Origin: Limnobacter sp. 130
GTDB lineage: Bacteria > Pseudomonadota > Gammaproteobacteria > Burkholderiales > Burkholderiaceae_B
Direction: 5' to 3'
Assembly (NCBI RefSeq): GCF_902506325.1
Contig: NZ_LR732328.1
Location: forward strand, 989,071-1,053,070
Length of the DNA stretch: 64,000 nucleotides
Each line of letters begins with the position of its first letter. The first letter of the stretch is position 1. The translations under genes were made by a program, and so were the position numbers. Of the stretch, positions 18,325 to 27,029 are shown one piece after another. Below the pieces are notes generated by a model. The model saw only the letters and a program-made list of their open reading frames with translations, made no database searches and was not told the origin of the DNA.

Positions 18325-18633
18325 ATGATCAAGCAAATGGGTGTCTTGGCAATTGCAGCCACCATGGTTGCTCTACCGTTGTCTGCCAGCGCCGATGAAG
18401 CATTGGCCAAGAGCAAAGCCTGCTTGGCCTGCCACCAAGTTCAGAAAAAAGTAGTTGGCCCAGCGTTTAAAGACGTGGCTGCCAAGTACAAAGGTCAAGC
18501 AGGTGCAGAAGCAATGCTGGCCGGTAAAATTAAAAATGGTACCAAGGGTGCCTGGGGTCCAGTTCCCATGCCCGCTCAAAACGTAACTGAAGAAGAAGCC
18601 AAGAAATTGGCGGCCTGGGTACTGACTCTGTAA
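18325..18633 (+). CDS. Class I monohaem cytochrome c (c-551/c-552 type)
   Basis: 102 residues with a signal peptide (MIKQMGVLAIAATMVALPLSASA), then haem motif CLACH at mature position about 11 and a likely Met ligand in GPVPMPAQNVTEEEA. The compact size and the GKIKNGTKGAWGPVPMP block are typical of the periplasmic electron carriers c-551/c-552 that feed oxidases or denitrification enzymes. GTGAGGAGT before the ATG is a good ribosome binding site. It stands alone between convergent genes with its own terminator. Confidence 0.93.
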   Translation: MIKQMGVLAIAATMVALPLSASADEALAKSKACLACHQVQKKVVGPAFKDVAAKYKGQAGAEAMLAGKIKNGTKGAWGPVPMPAQNVTEEEAKKLAAWVLTL

Positions 18634-18653
18634 GAAGTTCTCCGGTGTATCTT

Positions 18654-18687
18654 AAAAAAGCCAAGGTGTTGCGCCTTGGCTTTTTTT
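18654..18687 (+). terminator. Rho-independent terminator after cytochrome c gene
   Basis: GCCAAGG-TGTTGCG-CCTTGGC is flanked by A and T runs and followed by seven T residues. It can work in both directions, also ending the convergent livK transcript. Confidence 0.92.
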
Positions 18688-18703
18688 ATTTGGCGTGCAC
18701 GAA

Positions 18704-19858
18704 TCAGTTCACCACTTTCACAGGAAACTTGCCTTGAGGACCATACGAATTCAAGGTGACCGCAGCGTTCAGCACATCGCCCACTTCGTCAAAGGCAATG
18801 GTACCAATTACACCGTCGTAACGTATGTCTTTCAGCTTCGGTAAATATTTTTTCGGATCTGCTGACTTTGCATTTTTCATGGCCATGCCCATGGTCATTA
18901 CTGCATCGTAGACAAACGGCGCATACACCTGAATGTCAGTCTTGAATTGGGCCTTGAATCGCTTTTCAAATGCAGGGCCACCCGGCATTTTGCTCAAGGC
19001 CATACCGCCCTCGGCGCACAATACATTGGAGCCCACGTTGTCTCCGCCCAAACGCATCAATTCAGCCGTGCAAATACCGTCGCCACCAATTAACTTGGCC
19101 TTGATGGACAGTTGCTTCATTTGGCGCAGCATGGGCCCTGCCTGCGCATCCATACCACCATAAAAGATCACGTCAGGATTCACGCGTTTGACCGAAGTAA
19201 GAATGGCTGCAAAGTCAGTGGCCCTGTCATTGGTGTAATGCCGCTCAAGTACTTTGATGCCTTTGGCCTCCAGTTGCTTGGTGAAAATATCAGCCAAAGG
19301 TTGCCCGTAACCCGTGCGGTCATCGATCACCACCACGCGCTTTGCCTTCATCTCGTCAACCGCGTATTTCGCCAAGGCAACCCCCAATACGCCATCGTGC
19401 GCAATTACCCTGAATACAGACTCAAAACCCTGTTTTGTGATTTTTGGCGTGGTCGCAGAAGGAGTAATTTGCGGAATGCCGCAATCGTAGTAAATACGGG
19501 AAGCCGGAATTGTAGTGCCACTGTTTAAATGCCCGACAATTCCATTGACCTTCATGTCGCACAATTTTTGCGCCACAATTGCACCGGTTTTCGGGTCGGC
19601 GGCATCATCTTCTGCAATCAGCTGAAATTTGGCAGTACCGCCATCCAACTGAATTTTCATTTTGTTCAAATCGTCAATTGCCAACCTTGCGCCCGATTCG
19701 TTGTCTTTGCCATAGTGCGCCTGTGGACCGGAAAGCGGTGCAATGTGCCCAATTTTGACCAACACTTCCTTGGCGCTGGCCATACCACCTGTAAACGTCA
19801 GTAACAAGGGTGCAAGCAACACGGCATGTTTCAAATGCCGGGAACGGGAAAGGTTCAT
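18704..19858 (-). CDS. livK: Branched-chain amino acid ABC transporter, periplasmic binding protein
   Basis: Periplasmic receptor of a LIV-type importer. The 384-residue precursor starts MNLSRSRHLKHAVLL with signal peptide up to MASA. The Leu/Ile/Val-binding fold is shown by VKIGHIAPLSGPQAHYGKDNESGARLAIDDLN, GIVGHLNSGTTIPASRIY and DDRTGYGQPLADIF. The ATG at 19858 is chosen because GGAGGTGGTC lies just before it; the upstream ATG at 19870 has none. It is transcribed away from the permease and ATPase genes across a 168-bp region. Confidence 0.9.
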   Translation of the reverse strand: MNLSRSRHLKHAVLLAPLLLTFTGGMASAKEVLVKIGHIAPLSGPQAHYGKDNESGARLAIDDLNKMKIQLDGGTAKFQLIAEDDAADPKTGAIVAQKLCDMKVNGIVGHLNSGTTIPASRIYYDCGIPQITPSATTPKITKQGFESVFRVIAHDGVLGVALAKYAVDEMKAKRVVVIDDRTGYGQPLADIFTKQLEAKGIKVLERHYTNDRATDFAAILTSVKRVNPDVIFYGGMDAQAGPMLRQMKQLSIKAKLIGGDGICTAELMRLGGDNVGSNVLCAEGGMALSKMPGGPAFEKRFKAQFKTDIQVYAPFVYDAVMTMGMAMKNAKSADPKKYLPKLKDIRYDGVIGTIAFDEVGDVLNAAVTLNSYGPQGKFPVKVVN

Positions 19859-20026
19859 GACCACCTCCAACTTATTTTTATGATTGATTTATGCAATGTA
19901 GCATCTAAACCGGTAATTGGTTTGCCTGTCAATTAACTGACTTCTTTCTGAAAAATTTCGCAGTACTTTCGCGCGAATTGCTCTATTCTTTTTCCGACAC
20001 ACCTTATTTCAACTGCTTTGGCGTAC

Positions 20027-20992
20027 ATGGATATTTTTGCGCAACAACTGATCAACGGCTTGGTGCTGGGCAGTATTTATGCCTTGGTGGCACTCGGATA
20101 CACCATGGTTTACGGCGTATTGGGCTTGATCAATTTTGCACATGGCGAAGTCGTCATGATCGGCGCCATGGTCGCTTTCAGCGCCATTACTGTGTTTGTC
20201 GGCATATTTCCAGAAACGCCTGGCTGGATACTTTTCCTGGTAGGCGTACTGTGCGCAGTGCCCGTGTGCATGTTGGTCAGCTTCTCAATTGAACGCTTTG
20301 CGTACCGTCCCTTAAGAAATGCACCACGCCTTGCCCCTTTAATTTCTGCAATCGGCGTATCAATTATTTTGCAAACTCTCGCCATGATTATTTGGGGGCG
20401 CAATTACCTGATATTTCCAGCCACCTTACCCACAGACCCCATCGTTTTACACACCTTTGCACCAATCGCAGAAAGCGATTATGAAAGGATTGTTTCCATC
20501 ACCCCCGTGCAACTTCTTATCGTTGTGGTGTCGGCTGCGCTTATGTTTGGCCTTACCTACACAGTGAACAAAACCCGTCTGGGCAAGGCCATGCGTGCCA
20601 CATCCGAGAATCCGCAACTGGCCGGGCTTATGGGAATCAACGCAAATTCAGTGATCGCCGCAACATTCGTCATTGGTGCAGCTTTGGCGGGTGTGGCCGG
20701 TGTCATGGTGGCAGCCAATTATTCAGTGGCCCATTTTTACATGGGCTTTTTACCTGGGCTAAAAGCCTTCACGGCTGCAGTACTTGGCGGTATTGGCAAC
20801 ATCTACGGCGCCATGTTGGGTGGTCTGCTTTTGGGAATTGTCGAAAGCCTTGGTGCCGGTTACTTAGGCCAATTAACCGGCGGCTTTCTGGGTTCTCACT
20901 ATCAGGATATTTTTGCCTTTGCCGTGTTGATTTTGGTGCTCACCCTTCGACCATCCGGTCTGTTGGGCGAAAGGGTGTCGGATCGCGCATGA
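20027..20992 (+). CDS. livH: Branched-chain amino acid ABC transporter permease LivH
   Basis: Inner-membrane permease half of a LIV importer. About eight hydrophobic segments in 321 residues. It has the family opening QQLINGLVLGSIYALVALGYTMVYGVLGLINFAHGE and the C-terminal FTAAVLGGIGNIYGAMLGGLLLGIVE loop that contacts the ATPase. ATG 20027 (MDIFAQQL) is preferred over a TTG nine bases upstream; no strong ribosome binding site is seen for either. Its stop overlaps livM by 4 bp (ATGA). Confidence 0.94.
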   Translation: MDIFAQQLINGLVLGSIYALVALGYTMVYGVLGLINFAHGEVVMIGAMVAFSAITVFVGIFPETPGWILFLVGVLCAVPVCMLVSFSIERFAYRPLRNAPRLAPLISAIGVSIILQTLAMIIWGRNYLIFPATLPTDPIVLHTFAPIAESDYERIVSITPVQLLIVVVSAALMFGLTYTVNKTRLGKAMRATSENPQLAGLMGINANSVIAATFVIGAALAGVAGVMVAANYSVAHFYMGFLPGLKAFTAAVLGGIGNIYGAMLGGLLLGIVESLGAGYLGQLTGGFLGSHYQDIFAFAVLILVLTLRPSGLLGERVSDRA

Positions 20993-22062
20993 GCAAATTG
21001 TCCAACCGCCATCAACAAATCATCGGATTTTTGCTGGTTGCAATTGCACTGGCTGCTTTGCCTTGGGTAGCAGGTTTAATTGGTAACAGCTGGGTTCGCA
21101 TCCTGAACATAGCATTGCTATATGTGATGCTGGCCTTGGGCCTGAATATCGTGGTTGGCTTTGCCGGGTTACTCGATCTGGGTTACATCGCTTTTTATGC
21201 AGTAGGCGCTTACGTTTACGGTTTGCTCGCCTCTCCCCATTTAACGGATAACTTCGAAACCGTTGCCGCGCTGTTTCCAGAAGGCCTGCATCTTTCGATC
21301 TGGCTGATGATTCCCTTGGGTGCATTGATCGCTGCAATTTTCGGTGTGCTGCTCGGCGCCCCCACGCTTCGACTGCGGGGCGACTACCTGGCAATTGTTA
21401 CCTTGGGGTTTGGCGAAATCGTTCGACTCTTTTTGAACAACCTGAATGCACCTGTCAACATTACCAATGGTCCGCAGGGCATCAACATGATTGAGCCTGT
21501 TCAAATAGCAGGTGTTCGCTTTTCACGCACGGTCGATATTTTCGGCATCGATGTGCCAGCACTTCACCTTTACTACTACTTGTTTCTGGCACTCACGCTG
21601 ATCATCATCGTGGTGTGCATGCGCCTGCAACACAGTCGAATTGGCCGCGCGTGGACAGCGATTCGAGACGACGAAACCGCAGCAAAATCCATGGGTATCA
21701 ACACCCGCAACATGAAGCTGTTGGCCTTTGCGCTGGGGGCCTCGTTTGGTGGTGTTGCGGGTGCCATGTTCTCTGCCTTCCAGGGCTTTGTCAGCCCGGA
21801 ATCTTTTGGTTTGATGGAATCGATCATTGTGCTTTGCATGGTGGTACTGGGTGGCATGGGCCACATTCCAGGTGTAGTTTTAGGCGCATTGTTGCTGGCT
21901 GGTTTCCCTGAAATTCTTCGGCAAGTGGTTACCCCTGTTCAAGAGTTTTTATTTGGCACCGTGCTGTTGGATGCAGAAATTCTGCGCTCTCTAATTTACG
22001 GCCTCACCATGGTCTTGGTAATGCTGTATCGCCCAGAGGGGCTTTGGCCACAACGCAAATGA
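20989..22062 (+). CDS. livM: Branched-chain amino acid ABC transporter permease LivM
   Basis: Second permease subunit, 357 residues, with about ten hydrophobic segments. Family landmarks: LLYVMLALGLNIVVGFAGLLDLGYIAFYAVGAY (about 40-75), LRLRGDYLAIVTLGFGEIVRL and the EAA-like loop SIIVLCMVVLGGMGHIPGVVLGA. It overlaps livH and livG by 4 bp each, so the four genes are translationally coupled. Confidence 0.95.
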   Translation: MSKLSNRHQQIIGFLLVAIALAALPWVAGLIGNSWVRILNIALLYVMLALGLNIVVGFAGLLDLGYIAFYAVGAYVYGLLASPHLTDNFETVAALFPEGLHLSIWLMIPLGALIAAIFGVLLGAPTLRLRGDYLAIVTLGFGEIVRLFLNNLNAPVNITNGPQGINMIEPVQIAGVRFSRTVDIFGIDVPALHLYYYLFLALTLIIIVVCMRLQHSRIGRAWTAIRDDETAAKSMGINTRNMKLLAFALGASFGGVAGAMFSAFQGFVSPESFGLMESIIVLCMVVLGGMGHIPGVVLGALLLAGFPEILRQVVTPVQEFLFGTVLLDAEILRSLIYGLTMVLVMLYRPEGLWPQRK

Positions 22063-22832
22063 GCACAACTTTGTTTAGCGCCACTCACCTTAAGAAAAGT
22101 TTCGGCGGCATTGCAGCTGTCGATGATGTCAGCTTGAGCATTCAGGCAGGGGAAGTTGTCGGACTGATCGGTCCGAACGGCGCTGGCAAAACCACCTGTT
22201 TTAACTTGATCACAGGGTTGTATATGCCCGATGGCGGCCAGCTGGCATTTAAGGGAAAAGTCTACAAACCAGCTTCACCCCATGTGATTGCGCGTATGGG
22301 GTTGGCACGGACCTTTCAAAACATCCGTTTGTTCAAAAGCATGACGGCGCTTGAAAATATAGCGGTAGGGATGCACGGCAAAACACGTCAAGGTGTATTG
22401 GGTGCGGTGCTTCGCACCCCGGCGCAGCGCCGTGAGGAACAACACATTCAACAACGGGCCGAGCATTGGTTAAATTACGTTGGCATTGGCGCTTACGGCA
22501 ATCACCTTGCGGGGCAATTGTCCTACGGCGATCAGCGACGCCTGGAAATAGCACGGGCCTTGGCCAGCGAACCCGCACTGCTTGCTCTGGATGAACCAGC
22601 CGCGGGCATGAATGCCAGCGAGAAATTGAAACTGCGTGAGCTATTGCTTCAAATTCGAGAGGACGGAAAATCGATATTGCTGATCGAACACGATGTCAAA
22701 CTGGTCATGGGCATTTGTGATCAGGTGACTGTGCTCGACTACGGCAAAGTCATCGCCCAAGGTACACCAGTACAAGTCCAGCAGAACCCTGCCGTGATTG
22801 AAGCCTATTTGGGAGGGCTTCACCATGGCTGA
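22059..22832 (+). CDS. livG: Branched-chain amino acid ABC transporter ATP-binding protein LivG
   Basis: First ATPase subunit, 257 residues from ATG 22059. Walker A GPNGAGKTTCFNLITG (about residues 37-52), the ABC signature LSYGDQRRLEIARAL, Walker B ALLALDEPAAGM, and LLIEHDVKLVM. The G-type C-terminus VQQNPAVIEAYLGG is the standard ending of this subfamily. The signature has LSYGDQ rather than LSGGQ, normal for LivG. Confidence 0.96.
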   Translation: MSTTLFSATHLKKSFGGIAAVDDVSLSIQAGEVVGLIGPNGAGKTTCFNLITGLYMPDGGQLAFKGKVYKPASPHVIARMGLARTFQNIRLFKSMTALENIAVGMHGKTRQGVLGAVLRTPAQRREEQHIQQRAEHWLNYVGIGAYGNHLAGQLSYGDQRRLEIARALASEPALLALDEPAAGMNASEKLKLRELLLQIREDGKSILLIEHDVKLVMGICDQVTVLDYGKVIAQGTPVQVQQNPAVIEAYLGGLHHG

Positions 22833-23565
22833 AGCCATGCTCCACATTCAAGGCCTTACAGTGGCCTATGGCGGCATTCAAGCGGTCAAAGGTTTAAGTT
22901 TTCAGGTACAGCAGGGGGAACTGGTGTGCCTGATCGGTTGCAATGGAGCAGGCAAAACCTCGACCATGAAAGCCATTGCAGGCCTTCTGCCATTTCAAGC
23001 CCACACTGCCAGGTTCAATGAAACGATCGACCTGACAACCCTGCCTGCGCACCAAAGGCTGCCCAACGGATTGGCCTTGGTACCCGAGGGTCGAGGAATT
23101 TTTACCCGAATGACAGTACTTGAGAATCTTGAACTGGGCGCCAACATACGCCTTCAGGCCGGTGTACCCAAGGCACAAATTCTTGCTGATCTCGAGAAAA
23201 TGCTGACTCTGTTCCCACGCATCAAGGAACGACTGAAACAATCCGCTGGAACCTTGAGCGGCGGAGAGCAACAAATGCTGGCGGTGGCCCGCGCCTTAAT
23301 GGGAAAACCCAAGTTACTGTTACTGGACGAGCCCAGCATGGGCCTGGCCCCCTTGATGGTCGAGAAAATTTTTGAAGTCATTGAACAGGTGCACCGTGAA
23401 GGCATGACAATTTTGCTGGTGGAGCAGAATGCGCACATTGCCTTGCAACTTGCCAACCGCGCTTACGTGATGGACTCAGGCTTGATCGAGTACGAGGGCC
23501 TGGCCAGTGAGTTGATCAATGACCCCAGAATTCGTGAAACTTATCTGGGACAAGTGTCGCAATAA
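22825..23565 (+). CDS. livF: Branched-chain amino acid ABC transporter ATP-binding protein LivF
   Basis: Second ATPase subunit, 246 residues. Walker A is GCNGAGKTSTMKAI; LivF usually has GxNGAGKTT, so the Cys is a conservative variant. Signature LSGGEQQMLAVARALM, Walker B LLLLDEPSMGLAP, and LLVEQNAHIALQLANRAYVMDSG are all LivF-specific. ATG 22825 lies after GGGAGGG and overlaps livG by 8 bp. It is the last gene of livHMGF; the stop lies in an inverted repeat shared with the next, convergent gene. Confidence 0.96.
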   Translation: MAEAMLHIQGLTVAYGGIQAVKGLSFQVQQGELVCLIGCNGAGKTSTMKAIAGLLPFQAHTARFNETIDLTTLPAHQRLPNGLALVPEGRGIFTRMTVLENLELGANIRLQAGVPKAQILADLEKMLTLFPRIKERLKQSAGTLSGGEQQMLAVARALMGKPKLLLLDEPSMGLAPLMVEKIFEVIEQVHREGMTILLVEQNAHIALQLANRAYVMDSGLIEYEGLASELINDPRIRETYLGQVSQ

Positions 23566-23583
23566 ATCGAAGTGAATTTATTG
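23560..23583. repeat. Inverted repeat spanning two convergent stop codons
   Basis: CAATAAAT - 8 bases - ATTTATTG is a perfect 8-bp inverted repeat. The TAA of livF lies in the left arm and the TAA of the opposite gene in the right arm. It is AT-rich and lacks a T tail, so it would be a weak terminator for both. Confidence 0.5.
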
Positions 23584-24600
23584 TGCATCGGCCATGGACG
23601 TAAATGAGTCGGCGTAAAACTCATCGTCGGGCAAGCCACATTGCGCAGTGAAATCACGCTGGGCCGACTCGATCACAATGGGTGCGCCGCAGGCATATAC
23701 CTGGTGCCCACTCAAATCAGGAAAGTCTTGAATCACGGCCTGGTGCACAAACCCGGTTCTTCCTGTCCAGTTGCAATCGGCAGTGGCATCGGAAAGCACA
23801 GGAACAAATTTGAAATTTGAATACTCGGCAGTCCATTGCATTGGCAAATCCAGCATGTACAAATCTGCCTTGGTTCGCGCCCCCCAATACAATACGAAGT
23901 CGCGCGTATTGTTTTTAAAGAAAGCCTGTTCAAGCAATGATTTAATGGGGGCAAAGCCAGTACCGCTGGCAAGCAGAACCACTGGTTTTGTAGAATCATC
24001 ACGCAAGAAAAATGTACCGAATGGTCCTTCAAAACGCAAAATCTCTCGTTCTTTCATCGTGCTGAATACACGATCAGTGAACAAACCGCCTGGCATGTGT
24101 CGAATGTGCAGCTCGATGCCACCCTCTTGATACGGCGCATTGGCCAAGGAATAGCTGCGGCGAGACCCGTCACGCAACATGAACTCAATGTACTGCCCCG
24201 CATTGAATTGCAGCACTTCATTGGCGGGCAATTGCAATTTGAGAACAGCCACATCGGTCGCGGGTTTCTCGATACTTTGCAAACGGCAAGGCATTTTTTT
24301 AATGGGTATATCACCCAAACCGGAAAGTTCTCGTACCTTCAACTTCACCGGGCTCAAGGGCTTTGCACAGCAGGTGAGTACTTTTCCGCGCACGCGCTCT
24401 TCTTCGCTTAACGCACGCGACTGGTAGGTGCCGTAATCCACCTGACCTTCAATCAAATCAGCCTTGCACGATCCACATGCGCCGTCTTTGCAGCCATATG
24501 GCAAAATGACATTTGCGCGCAGTGCTGCCGACAACAAAGTGTCATCAGACTCGCATTCATACTGTTTTTGACTGGGAAGAATTTCTACGTTGTGAATCAT
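23578..24600 (-). CDS. Ferredoxin-domain NAD(P)H-flavin reductase (CDP-6-deoxy-glucoseen reductase-like)
   Basis: 340 residues with two parts. The N-terminal plant-type [2Fe-2S] ferredoxin domain has YGCKDGACGSCKADL (about residues 35-49) and LTCCAKPL (about 75). The FAD/NAD(P)H reductase domain (about 100-335) has RSYSLANAP for FAD and LLASGTGFAPIKSLLEQ for nucleotide. In Burkholderiales this arrangement is routinely named CDP-6-deoxy-delta-3,4-glucoseen reductase. No sugar-synthesis genes are nearby, so a general electron-transfer role to an unknown oxygenase or desaturase is as likely. ATG 24600 is used. Confidence 0.82.
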   Translation of the reverse strand: MIHNVEILPSQKQYECESDDTLLSAALRANVILPYGCKDGACGSCKADLIEGQVDYGTYQSRALSEEERVRGKVLTCCAKPLSPVKLKVRELSGLGDIPIKKMPCRLQSIEKPATDVAVLKLQLPANEVLQFNAGQYIEFMLRDGSRRSYSLANAPYQEGGIELHIRHMPGGLFTDRVFSTMKEREILRFEGPFGTFFLRDDSTKPVVLLASGTGFAPIKSLLEQAFFKNNTRDFVLYWGARTKADLYMLDLPMQWTAEYSNFKFVPVLSDATADCNWTGRTGFVHQAVIQDFPDLSGHQVYACGAPIVIESAQRDFTAQCGLPDDEFYADSFTSMADAQ

Positions 24601-24654
24601 CAAACTACTTTCCGTGACATCGACAAACCCGACGGGCTATTTTTCAAACGCAGT

Positions 24655-25554
24655 TTGCCCCGTCGCTTCAGGCAAAGCAATGTGAGCGTTGCAGGCTGCG
24701 GGCAAGTGGGCTTGGTCTTGTTGCAAACCTTTCCAGATCAACATTTTACAGCGACTTATCGCCCTGGGGCGGAGACTGAGGCAAAGCGTGCCGCCATCTT
24801 GGCACACAAGGCTCGCCCACTGGCCATTGACCTGAATTCAAAAAGCTCGCTGCTGCGTTTGATCGCGCTGGGGCACCGAATTATCTGGATGGCACCACCC
24901 AACTCGACTATACAAACAGACAACACACTGAAGAAACTGATTTTGTGGGCCGCCACGCGCGCAAAGGTGCACAACAAACCTGCACCGCGCATTAGCTATG
25001 TATCAACAACCGGCGTTTACGGTAATGCGCAAGGGCAATGGATCAACGAATACACACCGTTGAATGCACAATCGGACAGGGCCAAACGGCGAGTCCATGC
25101 AGAGCAACAACTGCGAATGGGTTTAAAACTTGGCGTACATGTTCACCTGCTTCGTGCCCCGGGTATTTATGGTGACAACCGCTTGCCAATCGATCGAATT
25201 AAAAATGGCACACCCGCCTTGCTGCCCGATGAAGACGCATGGTCCAACCACATTCACGAACTGGATTTGGGCCGTTTAAGCCGCTGGGTAAACTACAAGG
25301 GTGGTGTATTTGAGGTACTGAACGCTTGCGATTCCAAACCCAGCAAAATGGGAGACTACTTTGACTTGGTGGCCGACGCATTTCAACTGCCACGCCCACC
25401 CCGCTATTCAAGAGCGGAAGTGAAACAAATGGTCAGCCCCATGATGTGGAGCTTCATGTCGGAATCACGGCGTATTGAATCAATGAACCAGAGAAAACTG
25501 GGATTCCGCCTGCGCTATCCCAGCGTGGCCGACTTTCTCGCCGTGAAATCCTGA
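24655..25554 (+). CDS. NAD-dependent epimerase/dehydratase (atypical SDR) family protein
   Basis: About 299 residues. Near the N-terminus is the Rossmann motif VAGCGQVGLVL; further on are YVSTTGVYG and LLRAPGIYG, typical of the YeeZ-like extended SDR group, whose substrate is unknown. The frame is open back to a TTG at 24568, but that would overlap the start of the divergent reductase. A TTG at 24655 (LPRRFRQSNVSVAG) gives a family-like beginning; neither start has a clear ribosome binding site. It is convergent with the PHA granule gene. Confidence 0.78.
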   Translation: MPRRFRQSNVSVAGCGQVGLVLLQTFPDQHFTATYRPGAETEAKRAAILAHKARPLAIDLNSKSSLLRLIALGHRIIWMAPPNSTIQTDNTLKKLILWAATRAKVHNKPAPRISYVSTTGVYGNAQGQWINEYTPLNAQSDRAKRRVHAEQQLRMGLKLGVHVHLLRAPGIYGDNRLPIDRIKNGTPALLPDEDAWSNHIHELDLGRLSRWVNYKGGVFEVLNACDSKPSKMGDYFDLVADAFQLPRPPRYSRAEVKQMVSPMMWSFMSESRRIESMNQRKLGFRLRYPSVADFLAVKS

Positions 25555-25573
25555 GTGAACGTCAACTGCTTTT

Positions 25574-25849
25574 TCAGGCAAACATTTTGTCGATATTTTT
25601 GTCGATTTCAGCCTGAATTTTCCCCTTGAATGCTTTCAACATAAAGCCCAGGGAAATATCAACGGTCACGTCTTTGTCAGTGACATCAAGCTTGCCTTTC
25701 ACACCAGAGCGCGTGAAATTCAGGGTGTTGCCCTGCCATTGACTATCCAGCTGGAATTCTTTTTGCAGTTGATCAGCCAATTTTTGGGCAGTTTGCCTGG
25801 CTTCTTCCAGGGTTAAATTGTGTGCTTTGCGGGCATGAATATCAGACAT
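25574..25849 (-). CDS. Polyhydroxyalkanoic acid system family protein
   Basis: 91 residues, soluble, starting MSDIHARKAHNLTLEEARQTAQKLADQLQKEF. The HxLTLEEAR opening, the LNFTRSGVKGKLDV middle and the FMLKAFKGKIQAEIDKNIDKMF end match the PHA-system (PHA_gran_rgn, TIGR02610-like) family, often encoded near PHA synthesis or granule genes. The biochemical role is unknown. phaZ lies 3.4 kb away, supporting PHA storage in this organism. Confidence 0.83.
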   Translation of the reverse strand: MSDIHARKAHNLTLEEARQTAQKLADQLQKEFQLDSQWQGNTLNFTRSGVKGKLDVTDKDVTVDISLGFMLKAFKGKIQAEIDKNIDKMFA

Positions 25850-25899
25850 ATCGGCTCACTCTTGAAGGTGTTATAGCCGCATATTAACCCAGCGCGAGT

Positions 25900-27027
25900 T
25901 CACACGGTAGAGAACCAAAAATCGAACGCCATTTTAGATGAAGGTGTCAGATCATTCTCAAAGCCCACAACTCGCTTGGCAAAGCGCATTTGAGAATCAA
26001 TAATTCGTTTGAAAATTCGACTGTTGGCCGATTCCCTGGCGATAATTTTACGCCACGCGGTCAGCTGCGCCTTCAAAATATCATCGGGTGTGACGTAATA
26101 CCGAACACCCTGCTTGCGGCGCATTTCCTCGTAGTCAGTTGAAAACCGGTCGGAGGCCTTCCAGCTTAAATCGGCTGACGAGGCCTGCAAGGCGTACCGA
26201 ATAATGGAACGCATGGCAAAGGGCAAGCTGTCAAAACGTTGTTTGTTGAAAATAACCTCAAACACTTCACTGCTTTGATGAAAGCTTCGAATCATGCACA
26301 CCGAAGACACGCTGGGAAAACCCAGGGCGCGGTCTGAACTGGGGTTGTTGAACTCCGCGGCATCAATCAAACCTTTGTCCAGCCAGGGCACAATGTCTGC
26401 AGGTTGCAAGGCCGTGGTGATCAAGCCAAGTTCTTTGAATACCTCAGCTGCAAGCCCCACAGCCCGAAAACGCATTTTGTCGAGATCCTTGATGCTCTCG
26501 ATGCGATTTTTAAACCACCCCAAAGGTTGTGGTGTCAAAGGCCCGTACATAAAGCCCTGAATGTTCAGGTTCATTTCTTTTTGAACCAACTCGTCGTAGA
26601 GCTGTTGACCGCCACCGTACTGAAACCAGGCCAGGATCTGGTTCGAACTCATACCGAAGCTCGGGCCACTTCCAAACAGGGAAAACGCCGCATGGCGATC
26701 GTGCCAATAGGTGGGGACTCCGTGACCGCCGTCGAGCTGCCCCTTGTGCACGGCATTTTGAATACCGAACGCTTTGACGATGCTGTTGGTGGGGTACACA
26801 TCGATACGCAGCTCGCCGCCCGACATGTCGTTCACCTTTTTGGCAAAGTCTTGGGCAAACTCATTGAAAATGTCTTTGGTGGGCCAGGTGCTCTGAAACT
26901 TGAACACAATTGGCTTTGCTGTTTTGACCGAAGCAGCTGACTGGGCAAGCACAGGGGCCGCCATGGCTCCTGCAGCGCCTGCCACCAAAGCCTTTTGTAC
27001 AAAACGTCGCCGGGAATCGTCGCGCAT
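25900..27027 (-). CDS. TRAP transporter substrate-binding protein (DctP family)
   Basis: 375-residue periplasmic receptor. The N-terminus MRDDSRRRFVQKALVAGAAGA is a twin-arginine (Tat) signal. The mature part shows the TRAP fold with FKFQSTWPTKDIFNEFAQDFAKKV, MRFRAVGLAAEVFKELG and DAAEFNNPSSDRALGFP. The substrate is probably a carboxylate. It starts 3 bp after the LutC-like gene ends, so the two form an operon, which suggests lactate or a related 2-hydroxyacid. The TRAP membrane subunits (DctQM) are not adjacent. Confidence 0.88.
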   Translation of the reverse strand: MRDDSRRRFVQKALVAGAAGAMAAPVLAQSAASVKTAKPIVFKFQSTWPTKDIFNEFAQDFAKKVNDMSGGELRIDVYPTNSIVKAFGIQNAVHKGQLDGGHGVPTYWHDRHAAFSLFGSGPSFGMSSNQILAWFQYGGGQQLYDELVQKEMNLNIQGFMYGPLTPQPLGWFKNRIESIKDLDKMRFRAVGLAAEVFKELGLITTALQPADIVPWLDKGLIDAAEFNNPSSDRALGFPSVSSVCMIRSFHQSSEVFEVIFNKQRFDSLPFAMRSIIRYALQASSADLSWKASDRFSTDYEEMRRKQGVRYYVTPDDILKAQLTAWRKIIARESANSRIFKRIIDSQMRFAKRVVGFENDLTPSSKMAFDFWFSTV

Positions 27028-27029
27028 AC

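Noticed and set aside
24568-24654. Longer start for the SDR-family gene
   Set aside because: It would overlap the start of the divergent reductase gene and adds residues not typical of the family; kept only as an alternative.
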